Shown here: positions 16,801-25,859 of the stretch, in pieces
How the letters are laid out: every line of letters starts with the position of its first letter
How positions within the stretch are numbered: the first letter of the stretch is position 1
Assembly (NCBI GenBank): GCA_017517865.1
Contig: JAFWYB010000064.1
Coordinates: 1 to 55,749 of the forward strand
From: Clostridia bacterium
Lineage (GTDB): Bacteria > Bacillota > Clostridia > Oscillospirales > Acutalibacteraceae
Reading direction: 5' to 3'
Length of the DNA: 55,749 nt
The notes under the pieces: model-generated
Database searches by the model: none
The model's input: only the letters and a program-made list of their open reading frames with translations
What the model was told of the DNA's origin: nothing
Made by a program: the position numbers and the translations under genes

Positions 16801-17009
16801 TTTCTTTTATGATTATATATTTCTAACGCAGGTACCGACATAAGCATTTTCACGAGTAAACAGCGTTAATACAGTTTATTGCCATTTCACTTTGCAGATA
16901 ACATTATGACTAATTTGCATATCATAATTCATTATACAAATTATATGCATATTGACTTTTTCTTTTTAATCTGTAATAATATATATAAAAATTTTTTAAG
17001 GTGTTGCTT

Positions 17010-17957
17010 ATGAATAAAGTTACAATTATCGGTACGGGAAGCGTTGGCTCAACAATCGCCTATACACTGGCAGCAACTGGTATTGCAACCGATATAGTTA
17101 TGATTGATGTGAACGTTAAAAAAGCTATGGGTGAGGCTCTCGACATTCGTCAGGGTACTCCTTTTTTCGGTTCTTGCTCGGTTTATGCGGGTAGCTATGC
17201 CGATGCAAAGGATTCTGACATTGTAATAATTACATCAGGCCTGGCAAGAAAGCCGGGTCAGACAAGATTGGATCTTGCACAGACAAACGTTGATGTCCTG
17301 AAAAGTATTATACCCCAGATAACAAAATACGCACCTGAGTCAACATATATAATTGTAAGTAATCCGGTAGATATTCTTACTTACACCTTCTGCAAATGCT
17401 CAGGAATTCCCGAAGAAAGAATCATAGGTTCAGGCACTATTCTTGACACGGCAAGACTCAGAAGCCGCATAGCTGAATACTATTCACTTAACCAGCAGAA
17501 CATTCACGCCTATGTTCTCGGCGAGCACGGCGATTCATCAATCATCCCCTGGTCAACGGCAAATATTTCAAATATACCCGTGCAGGAATACAGTCGTTCA
17601 TTTGTACGTCCCGGAATCGTCATACCTCCCGAGATAAATATACAGGAGGTTGAGGATTACGTAAGAAAATCCGGTGCCAGAGTTATTGAAAGAAAAGGCG
17701 CCACATATTACGCTGTTTCAATGTCTGTATGTCATATATGTAAATGTATTCTGAGCGGTATTGATACCACAATGACTGTTTCAACAATGCTTCACGGCGA
17801 ATACGATATAGATGATGTTTGTCTGAGTCTGCTTAACGTAGTAGGACATAATGGTGCTCACAGCAAAATAATGCTGCCACTCTCAGACTCAGAGGTATCA
17901 GCACTTCAAAAGAGTGCCGAAAGCCTTAAATCAATTATTAAACAAACAAAAATCTGA
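17010..17957 (+). CDS. ldh: L-lactate dehydrogenase
   Basis: A 315-residue NAD-dependent enzyme reducing pyruvate to L-lactate. The N-terminal Rossmann motif is VTIIGTGSVGSTIAYTL, the mobile-loop arginines lie in LARKPGQTRLDLAQTN, NAD contacts in VSNPVDILTY, and the catalytic histidine in LGEHGDSS. The arginine-rich loop favours LDH over malate dehydrogenase. ATG at 17010 is preferred over GTG at 17001 because AAGGTG at 16998-17003 then has normal spacing. The 18-base gap to the next gene suggests co-transcription with the phosphoesterase. Confidence 0.9.
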   Translation: MNKVTIIGTGSVGSTIAYTLAATGIATDIVMIDVNVKKAMGEALDIRQGTPFFGSCSVYAGSYADAKDSDIVIITSGLARKPGQTRLDLAQTNVDVLKSIIPQITKYAPESTYIIVSNPVDILTYTFCKCSGIPEERIIGSGTILDTARLRSRIAEYYSLNQQNIHAYVLGEHGDSSIIPWSTANISNIPVQEYSRSFVRPGIVIPPEINIQEVEDYVRKSGARVIERKGATYYAVSMSVCHICKCILSGIDTTMTVSTMLHGEYDIDDVCLSLLNVVGHNGAHSKIMLPLSDSEVSALQKSAESLKSIIKQTKI

Positions 17958-17975
17958 TAAAGGACGGTAACGGAT

Positions 17976-18929
17976 ATGTCTCTTGCAACATTCATTGATA
18001 AGTATAAAAAACAGTTCAAGGCTATGAATCCCAAGTATGATATTTTTTATTCTGTTTCTAAGGATTCTCCCATCGTTTTTGAAAATAGCGATGATGTAAA
18101 GCTTTCTATGGCTATCATCGCCGACACCCATCTTCCAAACAGAGAAAGCGCGGAAAAAAACCTTGCCAATACATTTGAGGATCTTGCAAACTCACCTGAA
18201 AAATTTGATGCATTCCTTATGGCGGGTGATATTGCAGATTACGGAACAAACAACGAATACGAAAGATTTTTCAGAGTGCTTGACAGTCAGAAAGCGGTAA
18301 AGAATCTCTTGGTAACTATGGGCAATCACGATGCACGTATTTTCTTCAAAAAAAGCAGCCGTATTGTTATTAAAAAAACTGAAGAGTACCTTGGAATAAA
18401 CTGCAACAACAAGCCCTTTTATTCATACGATATAAACGGCTATACCTTCATCGTTCTTTGCACGGAAAAGCGCATTCTTGAAAAGGCTTATATTTCCGAT
18501 GAACAGATTGCTTTTCTTGACAAGGAGCTCGCGAGAGCCACCGAAAACGGACTTCCTGCATTTGTTATGTGCCATCAGCCCTTTGCAGAAACCCACGGAC
18601 TTCCTGAGGTATGGAAAACAGGTGATATGGGCGAACAGAACGACCTGGTAAGAGCTGTTATGGAAAAATACCGCAATGTATTCTTTATAAACGGACATCT
18701 TCACGGCGGTATCTTTGAAAAAATCGCAGAAACAATAAACGAAGAAAACGGTGTTTACTCAATAAGTATTCCCGGTTACAGAAAAGAAAACAATTTCGGT
18801 ATTACCGACTGCGGTGTAGGTTACTATTGTGAAGTTTACAAGGACAAGGTTATTTTCAAGGCAAGAAACTTCCTTAAGGGTGAATACGTTCACGGTGACC
18901 TTACAAGACTTGAATATGCACTTAAATAA
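17976..18929 (+). CDS. Calcineurin-like metallophosphoesterase
   Basis: A 317-residue cytosolic phosphoesterase with the full dimetal motif set: IIADTHLP near residue 48, GDIADYG, GNHD, the histidine in MCHQPF, and NGHLHGG. No signal peptide or membrane segment. Substrate unknown; such proteins include cyclic-nucleotide and nucleotide phosphodiesterases. It follows ldh closely and is followed by a hairpin that also covers the ribosome site of the next gene. Confidence 0.85.
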   Translation: MSLATFIDKYKKQFKAMNPKYDIFYSVSKDSPIVFENSDDVKLSMAIIADTHLPNRESAEKNLANTFEDLANSPEKFDAFLMAGDIADYGTNNEYERFFRVLDSQKAVKNLLVTMGNHDARIFFKKSSRIVIKKTEEYLGINCNNKPFYSYDINGYTFIVLCTEKRILEKAYISDEQIAFLDKELARATENGLPAFVMCHQPFAETHGLPEVWKTGDMGEQNDLVRAVMEKYRNVFFINGHLHGGIFEKIAETINEENGVYSISIPGYRKENNFGITDCGVGYYCEVYKDKVIFKARNFLKGEYVHGDLTRLEYALK

Positions 18930-18950
18930 AACAATATTTTTATAATAATA

Positions 18951-18988
18951 AACTTCACCTTTGGGAAAGATAACCCTGAGGTGAAGTT
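18951..18988 (+). promoter_or_regulatory. Hairpin overlapping the sleB-like ribosome site
   Basis: AACTTCACCT pairs perfectly with AGGTGAAGTT; inside, GGG pairs with CCC. The downstream arm contains the GAGGTG ribosome site and ends one base before the ATG at 18990. It could limit translation initiation, or serve as a terminator for the upstream gene. It lacks a strong T-run. Confidence 0.5.
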
Positions 18989-18989
18989 T

Positions 18990-19679
18990 ATGCTTTTTAA
19001 GAATAGCAGTAAAATAAAAAAGATTATTTCATTTATTGCCGTATTTGTTCTCATTTTTTCCTGCACGGTCATATTTTCAGACGGAAATTCAGTAAGCACG
19101 CTTTCAAAACTCGGTTCAAGAGGAAACGAGGTAAGACGAATACAATCAAAGCTGAAGCAGTTGGGTTACTATAATGGTGCGGTTGACGGTATTTACGGCA
19201 TTGCAACACAGAAGGCAGTCCGTTCATTTCAGAAAAACTGCGGTATTAAAGTTGACGGAATAGCAGGACCCAAAACCCTGAAATTTCTGGGACTCGATTC
19301 GTCAGCAGGCAGTGCAGGCGGTTATTCAAGCAGCGATATCAATCTGCTTGCAAAGCTGATTGCAGCCGAAGCCCGCGGAGAAAGCTACCGCGGTCAGGTT
19401 GCAGTAGGTGCAGTTGTACTTAACCGTGTTGAGCATTCGTCCTTTCCCGACACAATAGCCGGTGTAATTTATCAACGAGGAGCCTTTTCATGCGTTAACG
19501 ACAGTAACTGGTATGTATCGCCCGATTCAACATCTGTAAAAGCGGCAAGAGATTGCATAAACGGTTGGGATCCGAGCGGAGGAGCAATTTATTATTACAA
19601 TCCTTCCAAAACCTCAAACAGCTTTATGCATTCAAGGCCTGTAATTACAACAATAGGTAATCACGTTTTCTGCAGATGA
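18990..19679 (+). CDS. sleB: SleB-like cell wall hydrolase with peptidoglycan-binding domain
   Basis: A 229-residue exported protein: an N-terminal signal or anchor helix (about residues 8-28), a PG_binding_1 domain (LGSRGNEVRRIQSKL to IAGPKTLKFLG), then a Hydrolase_2/SleB catalytic domain (LLAKLIAAEARGESYRGQVAVGAVVLNRV, with the glutamate in AEARGES, ending near NHVFCR). SleB enzymes are lytic transglycosylases that open spore cortex during germination, so this supports spore formation. ATG at 18990 fits GAGGTG spacing better than GTG at 18981. It could instead be a vegetative SleB-like hydrolase. Confidence 0.85.
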   Translation: MLFKNSSKIKKIISFIAVFVLIFSCTVIFSDGNSVSTLSKLGSRGNEVRRIQSKLKQLGYYNGAVDGIYGIATQKAVRSFQKNCGIKVDGIAGPKTLKFLGLDSSAGSAGGYSSSDINLLAKLIAAEARGESYRGQVAVGAVVLNRVEHSSFPDTIAGVIYQRGAFSCVNDSNWYVSPDSTSVKAARDCINGWDPSGGAIYYYNPSKTSNSFMHSRPVITTIGNHVFCR

Positions 19680-19687
19680 TAACAGTA

Positions 19688-19719
19688 AAGCCGACGAAGG
19701 ATACATCCTTCGTCGGCTT
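19688..19719. terminator. Bidirectional terminator between convergent genes
   Basis: A 15-base-pair stem with a short loop (AAGCCGACGAAGGAT and its complement), lying between the stops of the plus-strand sleB-like gene and the minus-strand GH43-like gene. Confidence 0.8.
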
Positions 19720-19726
19720 AGATATG

Positions 19727-21937
19727 TCAGTTTCTGATAGCTTTGATAATTTCATCTACACAAGCGTCAATCTGCCCCTGTGAGGGGTTAGCGCTGAGAA
19801 TTTCAAGCTTCTTTGCAAAGGTTTCGGCAGTTACGCCCTCACACTTGGAATAAACGTGGTCAAGTGTAGCCGTGTAAAGTCCCATAGTTGTTGAAAGCTT
19901 CTTTTTAGCCCATATTGCAGTACCGTCGGAACCGGTTCCCGTGAAGACGATGCTACCCTCCTTGAGCTCCCAATCCCATACAGCATAGGGATATACCGTA
20001 AACTCAACAGAATCGATCGTAACAGTAAAACCTTCACCGCTCTGCTTAAAGGATCCGCCGTAAATAAGTGCGTTGGAATTATTGATGTCGCTCTGCGAAA
20101 TTACGGTATCCTCAAGAATAGAAACTATCTGAGAGCATTTTCTGTCGGTCGCGTAACGATCTTCCGTATCCGTACCGTTGCGCAAGACAATAACGTCCCA
20201 ATTGCCGTAAAGCTCTTCGGGCTTGAAGCTATGCTCTGTCGATTTGCCCGAATACACCTCAGGAAGAGCCATAGGCCAACCGTTATCGTCCCATAAAAGT
20301 CTTCTTATTTCAAGTGCAGGTGCTGCACTTATCATAAGTGAATGCTCATCTGCCGCCTTTACACCTGTCTTTATTTCAGTTTCGGCCTTGAAATAAAGCT
20401 GCGACTGAGAGGCTATGTACCAGTTACCCGAATCAGACTTAATTACATTAGGCGAACCGATGCTTGCTCTGCCAACATCTGTATAAGAAACATTACCCTT
20501 TGCGCTGTTAACAAAGTTATAACCTGCCAAAAGGAGATAGCCCTTGTCAAACATATTATCGGAATATGAGGCCATATCGTTGCCGTTAAAATCAACATAA
20601 GGCCCTGCAACATCCTTAGAGTGGGAAACGACGATACTGCTGTTTATTTCGTCGTAGCCGTAGGTTACAAAGAGATAGTAATAGCCGTTATCATCGTTAT
20701 ATACAATTTCAGCGCCGCTTACAAGACTACCGTCCGCTCTGTCCATTGAAGGCACACTGCCGGGGTCAGCAACAAGCGTACCTGCTCTGAAGCGTTCTGA
20801 GCCGTGCATTGTCGATACCTCATCACCGGACAGTGAAGAAGAAAGAAGTCCGGTTTCGGGGTTAAGCTCAACAAGATATATTTCACCGCCAAGGCTGTTA
20901 TCACCGTAATAACCGCCGTAAACCATATACATCCTCTTTCCGTCGTATACAACCGAAGGATGCACCGCATTTGCGGCATCGTATTTACTCGCAACTGTTT
21001 CGGTTTTTCTGTTGCCGTCAGTATCAACAACAGTTCTCGAGCCGCCATTTGTGCCGCAGGTGCTTATAACGAGACCTACATCGGTCCACTCCTTGTTTTC
21101 AACCGCTTCAGCAAGATTATCAGTCTTTACGCAGAAGATAGCGGCTTCATTTGCATTCTGCTCTTTCACGATGCTGAAATACATATAGTAGGTATCCCCT
21201 ACCTTGACTATTTCAGGAGCAACGGGGCTTCTGCCCTGAAGCTTGTCAGTATAGCTTTCGTCGCCGCCGTAGCCGTGCTCACCTGCCCAGTTATCAACAG
21301 ATTCAAACTGACTGAAGCTCATAATCGTGTTGCTTGTTGCATTTTCAGGGTGCTTAAAGTAGGTTGTACGGTTAGTCCAGTTTACAAGGTCAGTAGACCT
21401 TACCACAACATTATTTGAACCGAAGCAGTAATAAACCTTGCTCTCAGAATCAAAGAAAACGGTGGGATCCTCAAGATTGTATGCCGAAAAGGAGCCGAGA
21501 TAGGCATTGTCGGCGTACTTTTCAATATCAGGCTTTGTAACATCAAGCTTAAGAGGCTCCGGATCAGATTCGGGACGCTTGCCCTTTTTAAAAGTTGCAA
21601 CCACAGTGAGCTTCTGTGTAACAACCGTCTTATACTGAAGCATATTTACCTGCTCAGTTACATCAACTCCGTTAACCGTAAGCTTTTCAAGATTATAGAA
21701 GGTGCTGTCCGTTCTTTCGGGATTAACGCTAATTGTAATCTCAGAATCCTTTTTGCACATTAACTTGTATTTACTGTCGTTGCCCATTGCACCCTCAGCA
21801 TTGACACTTACCGTACCGTGCTCGTAGCTTTCAATAAATACCGGATATTCGGATATGTGTATATATTCCATATACATTGCAAAAACTGCACCGAAAAGCA
21901 CAAGAGTTGTTGTAAGAAAAAATAAAAACTTTTTCAT
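19727..21937 (-). CDS. Secreted GH43-like glycosidase with lipocalin-like C-terminal domain
   Basis: A 736-residue exported protein. An N-terminal hydrophobic segment (about residues 4-22) anchors or exports it. Residues ~33-115 resemble an InlB-type beta-repeat (EHGTVSVNAEG to LTVVATF). The central part is a five-bladed propeller of the GH43 type: LEDPTVFFDSESKVYYCFGS gives the first catalytic Asp region, APEIVKVGDTYYMYFS the next blade, and an EIVYNDDNGYYYLF segment follows. A C-terminal domain (LYGNWDVIVL onward, about 570-690) resembles those of endo-arabinanases. Likely substrate is an arabinan or xylan side chain. DUF4364 lies 18 bases upstream in the same operon. Confidence 0.75.
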   Translation of the reverse strand: MKKFLFFLTTTLVLFGAVFAMYMEYIHISEYPVFIESYEHGTVSVNAEGAMGNDSKYKLMCKKDSEITISVNPERTDSTFYNLEKLTVNGVDVTEQVNMLQYKTVVTQKLTVVATFKKGKRPESDPEPLKLDVTKPDIEKYADNAYLGSFSAYNLEDPTVFFDSESKVYYCFGSNNVVVRSTDLVNWTNRTTYFKHPENATSNTIMSFSQFESVDNWAGEHGYGGDESYTDKLQGRSPVAPEIVKVGDTYYMYFSIVKEQNANEAAIFCVKTDNLAEAVENKEWTDVGLVISTCGTNGGSRTVVDTDGNRKTETVASKYDAANAVHPSVVYDGKRMYMVYGGYYGDNSLGGEIYLVELNPETGLLSSSLSGDEVSTMHGSERFRAGTLVADPGSVPSMDRADGSLVSGAEIVYNDDNGYYYLFVTYGYDEINSSIVVSHSKDVAGPYVDFNGNDMASYSDNMFDKGYLLLAGYNFVNSAKGNVSYTDVGRASIGSPNVIKSDSGNWYIASQSQLYFKAETEIKTGVKAADEHSLMISAAPALEIRRLLWDDNGWPMALPEVYSGKSTEHSFKPEELYGNWDVIVLRNGTDTEDRYATDRKCSQIVSILEDTVISQSDINNSNALIYGGSFKQSGEGFTVTIDSVEFTVYPYAVWDWELKEGSIVFTGTGSDGTAIWAKKKLSTTMGLYTATLDHVYSKCEGVTAETFAKKLEILSANPSQGQIDACVDEIIKAIRN

Positions 21938-21955
21938 TTATCGGTCCTCACTTTC

Positions 21956-22510
21956 TTATTCTACCGTAAGAGACGATATTACGCCTGAGTATATTTCGGT
22001 AGCATTGCTGTAAAAATTTCGCTTGGCTATTTCAATCTGGCTTTCGTCGGCAACGTAAACCGTAATTTTTAACAGCTCTGTTTCTCTGTCTTTTACGGTA
22101 AAGCAGACGTGATAGCCGTGTTCAAGAGGTAAAACCTCAACTATACTCTCTTTTTCAATTCTTTCTCTCTGCAGAATTTTGAGAGCGCTTTTCATTGCCT
22201 TTTCTCTGATACTTCTAGGCAAATCTCTTTCCAGAAGCTTAACATCAAGCCTTGCCCTGCCTGTAATTGTTATTTCTTCGTCGCCGTTTGAAAGATCCGA
22301 TGTAAGCTGCCCTGCCGTTACCAGTTCGCTTATAGCAGTATTGACCTCAAAATAGTTGGCAATTCTGTACTCCTGCAATATCTCGTTAATCTGCGTTCTT
22401 GAAAGAGACCTGTCAAGAGCCTTGAGTATATAACAGATAAGCAGCTTGATTTCTGTTTTTTCTCTTAATCCGCCGGGTGCAACACCCTGACTGAAGGTAC
22501 TGTTTTCCAT
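21956..22510 (-). CDS. DUF4364 family protein
   Basis: A 184-residue cytosolic protein of the DUF4364 family, recognised from its N-terminal KTEIKLLICYILKAL and the winged-helix-like first half, followed by ITGRARLDVKL and a C-terminal alpha/beta region. Widespread in Clostridia; possibly a transcriptional regulator because of the HTH-like N-terminus, but no function is established. It starts the minus-strand transcript leading into the GH43-like gene; a possible promoter TTTACT/TAGAAT lies about 90 bases upstream. Confidence 0.8.
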   Translation of the reverse strand: MENSTFSQGVAPGGLREKTEIKLLICYILKALDRSLSRTQINEILQEYRIANYFEVNTAISELVTAGQLTSDLSNGDEEITITGRARLDVKLLERDLPRSIREKAMKSALKILQRERIEKESIVEVLPLEHGYHVCFTVKDRETELLKITVYVADESQIEIAKRNFYSNATEIYSGVISSLTVE

Positions 22511-22655
22511 ACTGTTTCTTTAAAGGGAAACCCTTTCGCCTTTCTTCATATTCAGCCGTAAATACAGCCGAGCACAAATATACAACTATAATTCTACCAC
22601 AAGTATCAAAAAAGTAAATAGATTTCATTGAAAATTATCAAATTCTTAATTGTGA

Positions 22656-22684
22656 TTGACACATAAGAAGAATTATAATAAAAT
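22656..22684 (+). promoter_or_regulatory. Promoter of the HAD phosphatase gene
   Basis: TTGACA at 22656-22661 and TAAAAT at 22679-22684 with a 17-base spacer, 23 bases before the start codon. AAGGAG follows. Confidence 0.6.
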
Positions 22685-22706
22685 TGTTATAAGGAGTTGA
22701 CGGAAA

Positions 22707-23405
22707 ATGGAAAGAAGATATACAACAATACTCTTTGATGCAGATAATACATTGCTTGATTTCAGCCTTTCCGAAAACAGATCTATAGTGAAAACTCTTG
22801 AATATTACGGTGTTGAAGCAAGCAGTGAAAATGTAAAGACTTATGTTGAAATAAATCTGGCGCTTTGGAAGCAGCTTGAAAAAAAGGAAATTACAAAGTC
22901 TGAACTTAAGCAGATAAGATTCAAACGCTTTTTTGACACAATCGGATTCAGCTTCGACGGTGACACCTTCGAGGTGAACGAGCATTATCTTGCTCTGCTC
23001 AGCGAGTGCGGCTACACAATATCAGGCGCCAAGGAGCTTTGTGAGAAGCTCACCGATGCGGGATATAAGCTTTACATAGTAACAAACGGTATTGCGAAAA
23101 CCCAGGCAAAAAGGCTTAGCAAAAGCGGACTTTTACCATCCGTAAGTGATGTCTTCGTTTCAGAAGCCGTCGGATTCCCGAAACCGGACAAACGTTTTTT
23201 TGACTATGTACTTGACAGAATTGATGAAAGGGATAAAAGCAAGGTTATAGTTATCGGGGACTCACTTTCTTCCGATATAAAAGGAGCCTGCGACAGCGGC
23301 CTTGACAGCATATGGCTGAATTCCAACGGTGCCCCATCCCCTGACGGCTTTTCTGCAACCTATACGGTAACTTGCCTGAAGGAGCTTGAAAGCATTCTTT
23401 TCTGA
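22707..23405 (+). CDS. yjjG: YjjG-type HAD nucleotidase
   Basis: A 232-residue haloacid dehalogenase-superfamily phosphatase. Motif I is ILFDADNTLLDF with the DxD nucleophile pair, motif II lies in IVTNGIAKTQAKRL, motif III is the lysine in GFPKPDKRFFDYVL, and motif IV is VIGDSLSSDIKGA. The cap and the KTQAKRL sequence fit the YjjG family, which dephosphorylates non-canonical pyrimidine nucleotides as a housecleaning function. Specificity is inferred from family. Confidence 0.82.
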   Translation: MERRYTTILFDADNTLLDFSLSENRSIVKTLEYYGVEASSENVKTYVEINLALWKQLEKKEITKSELKQIRFKRFFDTIGFSFDGDTFEVNEHYLALLSECGYTISGAKELCEKLTDAGYKLYIVTNGIAKTQAKRLSKSGLLPSVSDVFVSEAVGFPKPDKRFFDYVLDRIDERDKSKVIVIGDSLSSDIKGACDSGLDSIWLNSNGAPSPDGFSATYTVTCLKELESILF

Positions 23406-23453
23406 TGTTATTTTAATAATATACAATTATAATTACTCTCAGGAGGTGTTATT

Positions 23454-24125
23454 ATGCGCATTCTTATTGCAGAGGACGAAAAAAGCCTGAACAGAATACT
23501 TGTTAAGCAGTTCACAAAAGCAGGCTACAGTGTTGACAGCTGCTTTGACGGTGAAAGCGTTTTCGATTACACCGCAAATGCGATATACGATGTTATTATT
23601 CTTGATATAATGATGCCGAAAAAAGACGGTCTTCAGGTGCTCACAGAAATGAGGAACAAGGGAGATTCTACGCCGGTTATTTTTCTTACGGCTAAATCAG
23701 AGATTGAAGACCGCGTAACCGGTCTTGATATGGGTGCCAACGATTACGTTGTAAAGCCCTTTTCCTTTGATGAGCTTGCAGCAAGAGTAAGAATGGTCAC
23801 AAGAAAAGCAGCAGGAATCAGCACAAATATTTACACCGTCGCAGACCTTACTGTTGACGTAAAATCACGCGAGGTTACAAGAGCCGGTGTAAAAATTGAC
23901 CTTTCCGCCCGGGAATATACTATACTTGAAACACTGATAAGAAATGCCGGCACCGTAATGTCACGCGAAAAAATTGAATCGAGCGTATGGAATTACGATT
24001 ATCTCGGCGGTACCAATGTTATTGACGTATATATAAGATATCTCAGAAAGAAAATAGACGACAATCACGAATTGAAGCTTATTCGTACCGTAAGAGGTGC
24101 CGGCTATGTTTTGAAGGGAGAATGA
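23454..24125 (+). CDS. OmpR/PhoB-family response regulator
   Basis: A 223-residue two-component regulator: receiver domain with acidic pocket (AEDE at 6-9), phosphoacceptor D51 in IILDIMMPKKDG, T in FLTAKSE and K in VVKPFSFDELAAR, then a winged-helix DNA-binding domain (residues ~125-222, including YLGGTNVIDVYIRYLRKKID). GGAGG precedes the ATG. The histidine kinase follows after one base. Direct repeats 11 bases apart before the PepSY gene are a possible target. Confidence 0.92.
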   Translation: MRILIAEDEKSLNRILVKQFTKAGYSVDSCFDGESVFDYTANAIYDVIILDIMMPKKDGLQVLTEMRNKGDSTPVIFLTAKSEIEDRVTGLDMGANDYVVKPFSFDELAARVRMVTRKAAGISTNIYTVADLTVDVKSREVTRAGVKIDLSAREYTILETLIRNAGTVMSREKIESSVWNYDYLGGTNVIDVYIRYLRKKIDDNHELKLIRTVRGAGYVLKGE

Positions 24126-24126
24126 T

Positions 24127-25719
24127 ATGAAGGGAAAATCACTTCGTTTCAGAATAAACCTCTGGTATACAATACTGATGTGTGTTGTTTCAACAGCCTT
24201 AATCGTATGCACTGTTGTTACTGCAAGAACCACCGAAAAATCTGAGGCTCAGCAAAACCTTATAAGAAGTGTTGAGCGCAATATTGATGAAATTGAAGTT
24301 GAAAACGGTATACTTGATATTGAATCGGACTTTGCATATATAAACGACGGAGTTTATGCCATCGTTTTCAACAGCGAAGGCAATATTATCGGCGGAAGCT
24401 ATCCGGATGGCTTTGCCACCGATACGGAGCTGAAAAACGGCCGCTTTGCACTCGAAGGCGATTATTATTTTTATGACAGTAAGATTGAGTTTCTCAAGTA
24501 TGAATACAAAATACACGGCATAAGCGGTGAAATACTCAGCAGTGAATGTGACGGCCTTGATTCATATACTCCCTTTGACGGTGACACAGATGTTGTGGGA
24601 GAAGGCTGCACACTTACATACGAGGAGGCCTACAGCATTGCTCTTGAACACAGCGGCATCAACAGAGAGCATGCGGAGCTTATGATGGCTCGCTCATATG
24701 AATACAATGAGGAACAGCTCTATGAAATTGAGTTTTACTGTCCTGAAAAAGGCTACGAGGACATATGGATAAGAGGTGTCACTCTTTCGGCTGACCTCGG
24801 CGGCGTATGGGATACCATAGCTAAGCTTGCTACAATTCTTGTTCCCCTTGTTGTTATTCTTGCAGCTGCAGTCGGAAGTATTCTTTCTAAAAAAGCCCTG
24901 TCGCCCATCGGCCGTCTTAGCGATGCCGTTTCCGAAACGCGCTCAGGCAACGACCTTTCAAAGCGTATTGAGCTTACCGACAGCGACAAAACTCTGACCG
25001 TGCTTACTGAAAACATCAATGCAATGTTTGAGCGACTGCAAAGCTCATTTGAATCTGAAAAGCAATTCAGCTCAGACGTATCTCACGAGCTTCGCACTCC
25101 TACAGCCGTGATTCTTGCTGAATGTGAATACCAGCTCAGCCGTAACGATATAGACAAAGAAGCGGCAGAGGGCTTTGAAACACTAAAAAAGCAAGCAATT
25201 TCTATAAGAGATATTATTTCGCAGCTTCTCTATTTTGCATCAATTGAACAAGGCAGAGAAAAGCCCGCTTTTGCTCGGGAAAATCTCAGCGAGCTTGTTT
25301 TAGCAGTGTGTGATGACATTCAGCAAATAGACCAAAAAGGCATCACACTGAAAAGAGAAATCAGCGACGATATATATATGCCTTTTGACATATCAATGAT
25401 AACGAGACTTGTAACGAATCTGCTTTCAAACGCTTTCGTTTATTCTCCCGAAAACAGTGCAGTAACCGTCGGGCTTAAAAAAGAAGATAAAAATGTTGTT
25501 TTTACCGTTAAGGATAACGGTATAGGAATCGCCCCGGAGCATATAGATAAAATATGGAACAGATTTTACCGTGTGGATAAATCCCGTTCACGCAGTGAGG
25601 GCTGCTCAGGGCTCGGACTCGCAATGGTGAAACAGATTGCTGAACTTCACGGAGCAAAGGTAAGCGTTGAAAGCGAAGTGGGAAAGGGAAGCACTTTTAC
25701 TGTTGAATTTATTTTATAG
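24127..25719 (+). CDS. Sensor histidine kinase with PepSY-like extracellular domain
   Basis: A 530-residue membrane kinase: TM1 at about residues 12-34, an extracytoplasmic sensor to about 235, TM2 at about 236-257, HAMP, then HisKA with H320 in SSDVSHELRTPTAVI, and HATPase with an N-box (TRLVTNLLSNAF), DNGIGIAP and GCSGLGLAMV. The membrane-proximal sensor part contains LTYEEAYSIALEHSGI, resembling the start of a PepSY repeat and echoing the secreted PepSY protein encoded next. The pair may sense a related protein, peptide or envelope state. Confidence 0.9.
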   Translation: MKGKSLRFRINLWYTILMCVVSTALIVCTVVTARTTEKSEAQQNLIRSVERNIDEIEVENGILDIESDFAYINDGVYAIVFNSEGNIIGGSYPDGFATDTELKNGRFALEGDYYFYDSKIEFLKYEYKIHGISGEILSSECDGLDSYTPFDGDTDVVGEGCTLTYEEAYSIALEHSGINREHAELMMARSYEYNEEQLYEIEFYCPEKGYEDIWIRGVTLSADLGGVWDTIAKLATILVPLVVILAAAVGSILSKKALSPIGRLSDAVSETRSGNDLSKRIELTDSDKTLTVLTENINAMFERLQSSFESEKQFSSDVSHELRTPTAVILAECEYQLSRNDIDKEAAEGFETLKKQAISIRDIISQLLYFASIEQGREKPAFARENLSELVLAVCDDIQQIDQKGITLKREISDDIYMPFDISMITRLVTNLLSNAFVYSPENSAVTVGLKKEDKNVVFTVKDNGIGIAPEHIDKIWNRFYRVDKSRSRSEGCSGLGLAMVKQIAELHGAKVSVESEVGKGSTFTVEFIL

Positions 25720-25727
25720 TATTTTTC

Positions 25728-25760
25728 GGTGTCATCTTTTAAAAGATGGCACCATTTTTT
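25728..25760 (+). terminator. Terminator after the two-component genes
   Basis: GGTGTCATCTTTTAAAAGAT-type stem, 11-12 base pairs with one mismatch, ending GGCACC at 25753 and followed by ATTTTTT. It separates the kinase gene from the PepSY gene. Confidence 0.8.
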
Positions 25761-25777
25761 ATAAAAAGTTAATTTTT

Positions 25778-25799
25778 CTAATCATTCTTTAATCTTTTC
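25778..25799 (+). promoter_or_regulatory. Putative response-regulator direct repeats before the PepSY gene
   Basis: CTAATCATTCT and TTAATCTTTTC are adjacent 11-base repeats sharing TAATC at an 11-base period, typical spacing for OmpR/PhoB-family binding. A likely -10 (TATTAT) follows at about 25804-25809. The repeat then covers the -35 position, as in activator-dependent promoters. Confidence 0.45.
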
Positions 25800-25859
25800 T
25801 GTGTATTATATAGGTGTAAACAGAAAACACAGATAAATAAAAAAAGGAAAGGTGATATT

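Noticed and set aside
16668-16853. 61-codon minus-strand ORF at 16668-16853
   Set aside because: It runs from the MITE end through the hairpin, has no ribosome site and no similarity to neighbours.
17010-17957. Malate dehydrogenase instead of lactate dehydrogenase
   Set aside because: The substrate loop reads ARKPGQTRLDL with the QTR typical of LDH rather than the MxR pattern of malate dehydrogenase.
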